A stretch of 8,673 nucleotides of DNA, taken from contig JASHRE010000658.1 of NCBI GenBank assembly GCA_030037515.1, forward strand, positions 1 to 8,673. Reading direction: 5' to 3'. Made by a program: the position numbers and the translations under genes. The notes under the pieces are model-generated. The model saw only the letters and a program-made list of their open reading frames with translations, did no database searches and had not been told where the DNA came from. The stretch's first letter is position 1; the number at the start of each line of letters is the position of its first letter. Of this stretch, positions 1 to 4,045 are shown piece after piece. This stretch comes from Candidatus Sulfotelmatobacter sp. Its GTDB lineage: Bacteria; Acidobacteriota; Terriglobia; Terriglobales; Acidobacteriaceae.

Positions 1-668
1 TCGGCGATTTCCTTCATCGGACGCCGCTTCTGCCGGCTCTGCCGCTGCAGCATCAGATACGCCTGCTCCTCGTCCAATCCGAGATCGCGCTGCAGAATGC
101 CTTTCGCGCGCTCCACCAGCTTGCGGGTCTGCAATTGTTCGGTGAGAGTAGAGTTCGCCTCTTCCAGGCGCGCCAATTCAATTTCGGCGCCGACAAGGAA
201 TCCGATCGTGGAAATCAGGCGTATTTCGCGCTTGCGATAAACGTGATGCTGCCGGTGCTGCAGGTTGATGACTCCCACCACGCGTCCGCGGCACATGAGC
301 GGAACCGAAAGAAAAGCTTCATAGCTGTCTTCCGGCAATTCGTGAAAAAACTGAAACCGCGGATCAAGCGTCGCCTTCTCGGGAATCGCCACCGGTTCAC
401 GGTGCTCGGCGACCCATCCCGTAATTCCCTGCCCCACTCGCAATTTCAAACGATCGACCACTTCCAAATGCGGATTTCTCGACGCCCGCAGAACCAACTC
501 ATCGTCCTCGAGCACGTAAATAAGGCAGGAGTCGCACTTCACCAGGGCCGACGCAAATTCGACAACGCGGGTCAACACCTCATGAAATCCGTCGGCCATG
601 CCGAGACGCACACCGATTTCATGAAGCACGTCAACATGAGAGTCCTCGATGAAATTTATGGAGTCCAT
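1..668 (-). CDS. GAF-ANTAR domain regulator (3' end cut by the window edge)
   Basis: A cytoplasmic sensor and RNA-binding antiterminator. ANTAR domains bind paired hairpins in nascent RNA and prevent termination; the GAF domain senses a small ligand or redox state. The reading frame starts at ATG 668-666, directly after an in-frame TAG, and stays open for 222 codons to base 1. A GAF domain covers about residues 13-165, with the conserved stretch VGQGITGWVAE at 78-88 and a VPLMCRGRVVGVINLQH strand pair at 122-138. A short helical linker leads into an ANTAR domain from about residue 170, where RKLVERAKGILQRDLGLDEE (182-201) matches the family. Only the last few ANTAR residues seem to be missing. 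No strong Shine-Dalgarno sequence precedes the start. Cysteines 45, 48 and 126 could be redox or metal ligands, but this is a guess. The RNA target is not visible here. Identification is firm; the specific role is unknown. Confidence 0.9.
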   Translation of the reverse strand, partial: MDSINFIEDSHVDVLHEIGVRLGMADGFHEVLTRVVEFASALVKCDSCLIYVLEDDELVLRASRNPHLEVVDRLKLRVGQGITGWVAEHREPVAIPEKATLDPRFQFFHELPEDSYEAFLSVPLMCRGRVVGVINLQHRQHHVYRKREIRLISTIGFLVGAEIELARLEEANSTLTEQLQTRKLVERAKGILQRDLGLDEEQAYLMLQRQSRQKRRPMKEIA

Positions 669-945
669 AAGCTAGCGTAGCCGGCGGTAGACCCGCTGTC
701 TAATTGCAAATTTTGATGGTGCCGATAAAGAAATTCCGGCGCGACGTTTGCCAAGAATTTATATCCAAAGATACAGTTTGCGCATCGTTTGCGGATGATT
801 CAGCGTTGTGCGTGGACTGGTGTAAAAACACGCTGTTTCTAAAATCATCAGACCGCCCTCACCTTGTCCCCGCTCAGTTTGCGAGGACACCCCTGCGGAT
901 TTGGACTTTTCTCGACCACCCCGATAGTCTCCCCCGACCGGCCGG

Positions 946-1080
946 TCATTTTGCCGGGACGGCCAGGAACCAGACCAGCAATCCAAACAAGATCAAAGCC
1001 CCGACCAGCGAGAACAAACCGTGCAGCGGATGGAAATGGAAATAAGGATTGCGATTGGGACGATAGCGTGTCGCCAGCAT
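946..1080 (-). CDS. Small single-pass membrane protein, 44 residues, unknown function
   Basis: A short gene with a near-perfect Shine-Dalgarno sequence: AGGAGG lies 4 bases before ATG (1080-1078). The frame extends upstream to 1212, but that extension lacks a ribosome site and reads as non-coding, so the internal ATG was chosen. The product has a basic, aromatic and histidine-rich N-terminus (about residues 5-20, with FHFHPLHG) and then one hydrophobic helix (about 21-41) ending in VPAK. The positive N-terminal half suggests an N-in orientation in the inner membrane. The stop overlaps a perfect 12-base palindrome (936-947). I do not recognise a family. Support comes from the ribosome site, the clean membrane helix and the strand shared with its neighbours; a short ORF in GC-rich DNA could still be chance. 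Confidence 0.6.
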   Translation of the reverse strand: MLATRYRPNRNPYFHFHPLHGLFSLVGALILFGLLVWFLAVPAK

Positions 1081-1310
1081 GAGACCTCCTCTGCGCAACG
1101 AAGGGCGCGAATGCGGCAACCGTTCTCTCCTATTTTGCCACGAAAACGACACACTCGCGCCGGACCTGTTGCCATCTTCGTGGGTTGGCGGCGGACACAA
1201 AGAGAGGACCATTACGGGCTGTCACTTCGACCGGAGTCGGAACCCGGCCGTGGCGTGTTCTTGTCAATCAGCGCTCTCCGCAGCGCCGTGTCTGCATGTT
1301 GAAATGTTGG

Positions 1311-1757
1311 TCAAGGCTTGGCGTCCAAATCGACCAGTTTCACCGGTAAATCCCAATGCGCGTCGAGGATCTCGAACCGCCGCTGCTCTTCCCGCTGAAA
1401 CGTTTCCTGGTCGGGATACAGCTGCTTTTGCAGGGCCGCTTCATCAAACGGCTCGTTCGCGACCGTGGCATTCTTGAACACGATGGTGACGCGATAATCC
1501 CAGCGGCCATCTTCAGTCGTGTGATAGCGCGGCTGGTCCATCCAGACTCTGCTGATGCGCCCCAACTCCATTTCTTTCTTCAGCACGGGATAGTGGTTCT
1601 TCTGGAACAGCTTCAGAAATTCGTCGGCGTGCCCCCATTTCGTCTTGTAGTAATACTCTATGGCGAATGGACGATCGGACGACACTGAAGTTTGTGCGGG
1701 AGAGAACGTGGGCAGCGCGGTGGTGAGCAATGCGAGTGCGAGAAAAAAGCGGTGCAT
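1311..1757 (-). CDS. Secreted hypothetical protein, 148 residues
   Basis: Function unknown. The start at ATG 1757-1755 gives a clear Sec signal peptide: M-H-R, a hydrophobic core at residues 4-15, then SPA|Q as a likely signal peptidase I site after residue 21. A longer frame to 1856 exists, but it would bury the signal peptide and has no ribosome site. GGAGG lies 11 bases before the chosen ATG, a rather long spacing. The mature part of about 127 residues is mixed alpha/beta, rich in aromatic and charged residues (EYYYKTKWGHADEFLKLFQ at 35-53, then WDYRVTIVFKN further on). It looks like a small ferredoxin-like or dimeric alpha/beta barrel fold, but this is inferred from the pattern only. It probably acts in the periplasm. 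The next upstream gene, 200 bases away, has a nearly identical ribosome-site leader and also encodes an exported protein. Confidence 0.8.
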   Translation of the reverse strand: MHRFFLALALLTTALPTFSPAQTSVSSDRPFAIEYYYKTKWGHADEFLKLFQKNHYPVLKKEMELGRISRVWMDQPRYHTTEDGRWDYRVTIVFKNATVANEPFDEAALQKQLYPDQETFQREEQRRFEILDAHWDLPVKLVDLDAKP

Positions 1758-1957
1758 GGGATCGGAACCCTCCATAAGAGTCTGAGATTTTGTACACTTG
1801 GCGGGATCGCAAGGGCAAGCAGTTGCGGTCTGACAATACCGGGATGCGATTGTCATTCTGAGCGGGTGATGTGATTTTCACACGCCCGTCCTCCCGCTGC
1901 TTTAGCAGCGTACTCGCTTGAAGGCCGCAAAACGCGCCGGGAGAGCAGGGCGAACTT
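1758..1957. other. Intergenic region with small inverted repeats and a repeat fragment
   Basis: No gene is seen here. The stretch holds a perfect 6-bp hairpin with a 4-base loop (CGCTGC-TTTA-GCAGCG, 1895-1910), a 5-bp inverted repeat TGTGA-TTT-TCACA (1870-1882), and TGTCATTCTGAGCGG (1851-1865), which resembles the start of a dispersed repeat also present at 7417. The hairpin lacks a following T-run on either strand, so it is a weak terminator candidate at best. A promoter for the 1757 gene should lie here, but none stands out. Confidence 0.4.
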
Positions 1958-2509
1958 CTACCGGACTGCGATGTATAGCTTGGTTCCTAAGCTGGAGTGC
2001 TGCTCGAAGTCGATGGTGAAAGCACGTTGCTGCTGGCTGTGATGGGCGAAGTAATCGTAGACCTTTCCCCACGCGGATTTGATGGCATCAGGGGAGCTGC
2101 CGGTTGCGGGAAAGACGAGGTAGCGGCCAGCCGGAATGTGAATGCTTTTCATCCCGCTTGGGACATGCTGTTCGGGCCGAACGGATTTTCCGAGAATCAA
2201 GTCGTAGGCTCCGGTTTCGTCGCTCTCATAATGGGTGTAAACGGCGTAGATGGTTTCCTGCTCGATGACGCCCGGAATTGTCTCTGCTCCGCCCTGCATG
2301 AACTGCTTCCAAAGCGGCCCAATCTTGCCTTTGTCGCCGGACATTTCCTGTGCATTGGTTGTGCGAACGGCGGGACCGATCACGACGAACGCGGGTACTA
2401 CAACGGATAACGGGGCTGACGTTGCGGCGGAAGAATTTTGCGCGGGTAAGGGCATAGAAAGAGTGACCAGGCAAACGACCGGAGAGGGGACAGCCAAGAG
2501 TCGTGGCAT
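1958..2509 (-). CDS. Exported GyrI-like (AraC effector-binding type) small-molecule-binding protein
   Basis: A 183-residue protein with an N-terminal signal peptide and a GyrI-like/Cass2-type ligand-binding domain. The signal peptide has a hydrophobic core at about 4-19 and a probable cleavage site LPA|Q after residue 23. The domain spans about residues 35-183: the typical TTNAQEM stretch at 50-56, KIGPLWKQF after it, then YAVYTHYESDETGAYDLILG in the middle, IPAGRYLVFPA, and a C-terminal aromatic and acidic strand ending in LYIAVR. In this family the domain binds hydrophobic or cationic small molecules, usually as the sensor half of AraC or MerR regulators or as a free cytoplasmic protein. 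Here there is no DNA-binding part and it appears to be exported, which is unusual; a scavenging or chaperone-like role is only a guess. GGAGG lies 10 bases before the ATG, in a leader like that of the 1757 gene. Confidence 0.85.
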   Translation of the reverse strand: MPRLLAVPSPVVCLVTLSMPLPAQNSSAATSAPLSVVVPAFVVIGPAVRTTNAQEMSGDKGKIGPLWKQFMQGGAETIPGVIEQETIYAVYTHYESDETGAYDLILGKSVRPEQHVPSGMKSIHIPAGRYLVFPATGSSPDAIKSAWGKVYDYFAHHSQQQRAFTIDFEQHSSLGTKLYIAVR

Positions 2510-2598
2510 GGGGATCGAACCTCCGTACCGATAATCGTAGCTTGCTGTGCTACCGCATCTCCCTCATTGGTTCCGGGGGGAATTTCATGTAGAGCGAG

Positions 2599-2637
2599 GA
2601 ACGAAATGTGGCAAATCCCCCCCCACATGCTTCGTTC
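2599..2637. repeat. Bulged 13-bp inverted repeat with a G/C-tract loop
   Basis: GAACGAA plus ATGTGG (2599-2611) pairs with CCACAT, a 2-base GC bulge, then TTCGTTC (2623-2637). The 11-base loop contains most of an 8-base C run. Three more pairs (GCG/CGC) can form beyond a small internal loop. It lies 42 bases past the antitoxin stop and about 90 bases before the GyrI-like gene on the same strand. It could end the toxin-antitoxin transcript or sit in the 5' leader of the next gene. No T-run follows, so a classical intrinsic terminator is not supported. Confidence 0.6.
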
Positions 2638-2678
2638 GCGCATGGCTCAGACCTGACTAAGAAAATGTCGCACGATGG

Positions 2679-3005
2679 TCAAAGCTCTACTCCATCGGAG
2701 GCAGGATGGACAGGCTGCGCCACCAGTCGCACACCGAGCGCGGCGCAAACGCGGCTCACGGTATCGAATCGCGGGGCGCTATCGGGGCGCAGGGCTTTGT
2801 ACAGAGCTTCTCGCGTGATCCCCGCTGTCTTGGCGATCTCCGTCATGCCACGGGCACGCGCAATGTCCCCCAGCGCCGATGCCAGCAAAGCCGCATCGTT
2901 GGCCTCCAGAATGTCGGTCAGATAAGCAGCGATGGCGGTTTCACTGTCGAGATAGTGTGCGGCATCGAACTCAGGCAGGTCGGCAACCTTGATGCGTTTG
3001 CTCAT
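2679..3005 (-). CDS. HigA-type antitoxin of a RelE/HigB addiction module
   Basis: A 108-residue cytoplasmic DNA-binding antitoxin of the putative addiction module antidote family (TIGR02684 type). It should bind and neutralise the neighbouring toxin and repress the shared promoter. The N-terminal part (LPEFDAAHYLDSETAIAAYL, 10-29) and the following ALLASALGDIARARGM segment (39-54) match the family. The helix-turn-helix is about 53-95, with TEIAKTAGITREALYKAL, then a segment ending in LGVRL. GGAGG lies 7 bases before ATG 3005-3003, a strong ribosome site that fixes the start. In the ancestral layout the toxin would stop at 3020-3022, just before this ribosome site, giving a 14-base gap. The toxin frame as it stands now runs on to 2971 and overlaps this gene by 35 bases. 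The antitoxin itself looks complete. Confidence 0.92.
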   Translation of the reverse strand: MSKRIKVADLPEFDAAHYLDSETAIAAYLTDILEANDAALLASALGDIARARGMTEIAKTAGITREALYKALRPDSAPRFDTVSRVCAALGVRLVAQPVHPASDGVEL

Positions 3006-3318
3006 AAATTTTCCTCCGCTCAGTCCAGTAACGCAGCCAATGTCTTGGCCCGTTTGATGTCCTTCTTCTCTTCTGCGTTCGTTTCGAGCCGCCCACTAGC
3101 AGAACAATAAGCTGCGTCCCGCGTTGGGTGAAATACAAACGCCATCCAGCGCCCACATGGATGCGTAGCTCTGAAACGCCCTCACCCACCGGCTGAACGT
3201 CCCCCATCAAACCACGTTCCAATCGTTTGATTCTGGCGACGATCACGCCGCGTACCGCCTCATCCTTCAACCCGTCAAGCCAAGCGGTGAATTCGGGCAA
3301 AGGACGAATCAAGAACAT
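2971..3318 (-). pseudogene. RelE/HigB-type toxin gene with a 3' frameshift
   Basis: A toxin of the RelE/ParE superfamily (Gp49-like addiction module killer, TIGR02683 type), expected to be an mRNA interferase. Residues 1-82 fit the family well: FTAWLDGLKD at 10-19, VARIKRLERG at 27-36, GDVQPVGEGVSELRI at 39-53, GWRLYF at 58-63 and LLVGGSKRTQ at 73-82. After Q82 (codon 3075-3073) the open frame turns into an arginine-rich tail and ends at residue 115 (2971). Shifting frame within 3061-3072 restores the expected ending KKDIKRAKTLAALLD with a stop at 3020-3022. From ATG 3318 to that stop is 299 bases, so about 5 bases were gained or 1 lost in a GA-rich run. Removing five bases gives a 97-residue product with ordinary family spacing. 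The gene may be inactive, may make an altered toxin, or may contain an assembly error. No ribosome site precedes the ATG. Confidence 0.85.
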
Positions 3319-3321
3319 AGA

Positions 3322-3350
3322 TGTGTAATCGAACGATTACACTCTGTCAA
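3322..3350 (-). promoter_or_regulatory. Predicted promoter of the toxin-antitoxin operon
   Basis: On the minus strand a perfect TTGACA (3350-3345) is followed after 17 bases by TACACA (3327-3322), a weak -10 match. The toxin ATG begins only 3 bases later, so transcription would start at or within a few bases of the ATG. The lack of a Shine-Dalgarno sequence agrees with a leaderless message. The spacing is slightly too tight, so the -10 assignment is uncertain. Confidence 0.5.
3323..3342. promoter_or_regulatory. Inverted repeat, probable operator for antitoxin autorepression
   Basis: Two perfect 9-base arms, GTGTAATCG and CGATTACAC, are separated by AA, in a 20-base site ending 5 bases before the toxin start codon. 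It covers the spacer and the predicted -10 of the toxin-antitoxin promoter. HigA-type antitoxins are known to bind such palindromes and repress their own operon, so this is the natural candidate site. That the antitoxin binds here is inferred. Confidence 0.7.
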
Positions 3351-3452
3351 CCTTGCCCGCAGGCAGGTTTTCGCCGCCTACCCATCCCCTTGAATGTGTT
3401 GTCGCACTCGGATGCTCCGGGGCCAGTCTGCTCGTACCATGTCGCTCAGCAC

Positions 3453-3489
3453 GATTTACTAAATTTGACATACTTGTTTTGATTTACTA
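3453..3489 (+). promoter_or_regulatory. Paired direct repeats, candidate PadR operator
   Basis: GATTTACTA occurs at 3453-3461 and again at 3481-3489, 28 bases apart start to start. The first copy sits within the 11-base palindrome ATTTA-C-TAAAT (3454-3464). One copy lies just before the -35 and the other overlaps the -10 of the PadR promoter. PadR proteins usually bind AT-rich dyads in their own promoters, so autoregulation through these copies is plausible but inferred. Confidence 0.5.
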
Positions 3490-3493
3490 TTGT
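3465..3493 (+). promoter_or_regulatory. Predicted promoter of the padR-ADOP operon
   Basis: TTGACA (3465-3470) is a perfect -35, followed by a 17-base spacer and TATTGT (3488-3493), a fair -10. Transcription should begin at 3500 or 3501, which is the A of the PadR start codon or the base before it. There is no Shine-Dalgarno sequence before that ATG, so a leaderless mRNA is predicted. Confidence 0.65.
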
Positions 3494-3500
3494 CGTTGCC

Positions 3501-3845
3501 ATGAAGAAAAAATCTCAACACCGCGATCTCTTCCCCGGCGCAGTGGAATTGATGATCCTGAAAAGCCTGAGCCGAAAACCCATGCACGGTTATGCGCTTG
3601 CTATGTGGCTCAAGGACATTTCCGAGGACTACTTGCTGATTGAGGAAGGTTCCTTGTACCCCGCACTGCAACGGATGCTGAAGGCTGGTTGGCTCGAAAC
3701 CGAAATGGGCCTCTCCGCCAGAAATCGCCCGGTGCGAATTTTCAAGGTGACAGGAGCAGGCAGCAAACATCTGGAGCAGGAACTTGCCAGCGTCGAGAAG
3801 ATGTTTGCTGGATTTACCCACGTACTTGCATTAGCAGGACAGTAG
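3501..3845 (+). CDS. PadR-family transcriptional regulator
   Basis: A 114-residue winged-helix repressor of the short PadR type found before ADOP permeases. Residues 10-21 (LFPGAVELMILK) open the domain. HGYALAMWL (29-37) lies in the DNA-binding helices, EEGSLYPALQRMLKAGWLE (48-66) is the PadR signature, and RIFKVTGAGSKHLEQE (79-94) forms the wing and the start of the C-terminal dimerisation helix. The usual aromatic run in the wing (often KYY) is replaced by RIF. The gene is followed after 8 bases by the ADOP start, with AGGAGG immediately after its own stop, so the two are almost certainly co-transcribed and perhaps translationally coupled. The start codon has no ribosome site and is placed at the predicted transcription start. 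It likely represses its own operon until an unknown signal is present. Confidence 0.95.
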   Translation: MKKKSQHRDLFPGAVELMILKSLSRKPMHGYALAMWLKDISEDYLLIEEGSLYPALQRMLKAGWLETEMGLSARNRPVRIFKVTGAGSKHLEQELASVEKMFAGFTHVLALAGQ

Positions 3846-3853
3846 GAGGCTTT

Positions 3854-4045
3854 ATGGGCTGGCTCCGACAATTATTCTCTCGCCGCCGTCGCTACGAGGA
3901 GCTTTCCGAGACGATCCGCGAACACCTCGACGAAAAGATCGCCGACCTGATGGATCGAGGCATGACACGGGAAGAGGCAGAGCATGTGGCACGCCGAGAA
4001 TTTGGCAATGTTACGCGGATCGAAGAGCGCAGCCGTGAAGTATGG
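3854..4045 (+). repeat. Prefix-domain segment repeated at 6566-6757, copy 1
   Basis: The first 64 codons of the complete ADOP gene align without gaps to the first 64 codons of the next one. By hand count, 161 of 192 bases and 53 of 64 residues are identical. Similarity drops sharply right after the shared REVW. Most differences are third-position or conservative, so the segment is under protein-level constraint. Confidence 0.9.

Noticed and set aside
135..680. Plus-strand open frame of 181 codons
   Set aside because: It is the antisense shadow of the GAF-ANTAR gene and has no family features.
936..947. Perfect palindrome GACCGGCCGGTC at the end of the miniprotein gene
   Set aside because: Too short and without a loop or T-run to be a terminator; GC-rich palindromes of this size can arise by chance. 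Noted only as context.
1218..1245. CACTTCGACCGGAGTCGGAACCC as another copy of the 7417 repeat
   Set aside because: Only GGAGTCG and ACCC are shared; the remaining bases differ, so common origin is not shown.
1271..1286. Hairpin GCGCT-CTCCGC-AGCGC after the secreted 148-residue gene
   Set aside because: Five base pairs and no T-run on the minus strand; not convincing as a terminator.
1870..1882. TGTGA-TTT-TCACA as a CRP/FNR-like site
   Set aside because: The half-sites match but the spacing is 3 rather than 6 bases, and no regulator or clear promoter is nearby.
2500..2525. GGTTCGATCCC resembling a tRNA T-arm before the GyrI-like gene
   Set aside because: The stem does not pair as a 5-bp T-stem, and no acceptor or anticodon arm is found around it; it is the ribosome-site leader of the gene.
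3689..3853. Longer N-terminus for the first ADOP permease (start at 3689)
   Set aside because: The extra 55 codons lie inside the padR gene in another frame, and the ADOP prefix begins exactly at ATG 3854 behind AGGAGG.
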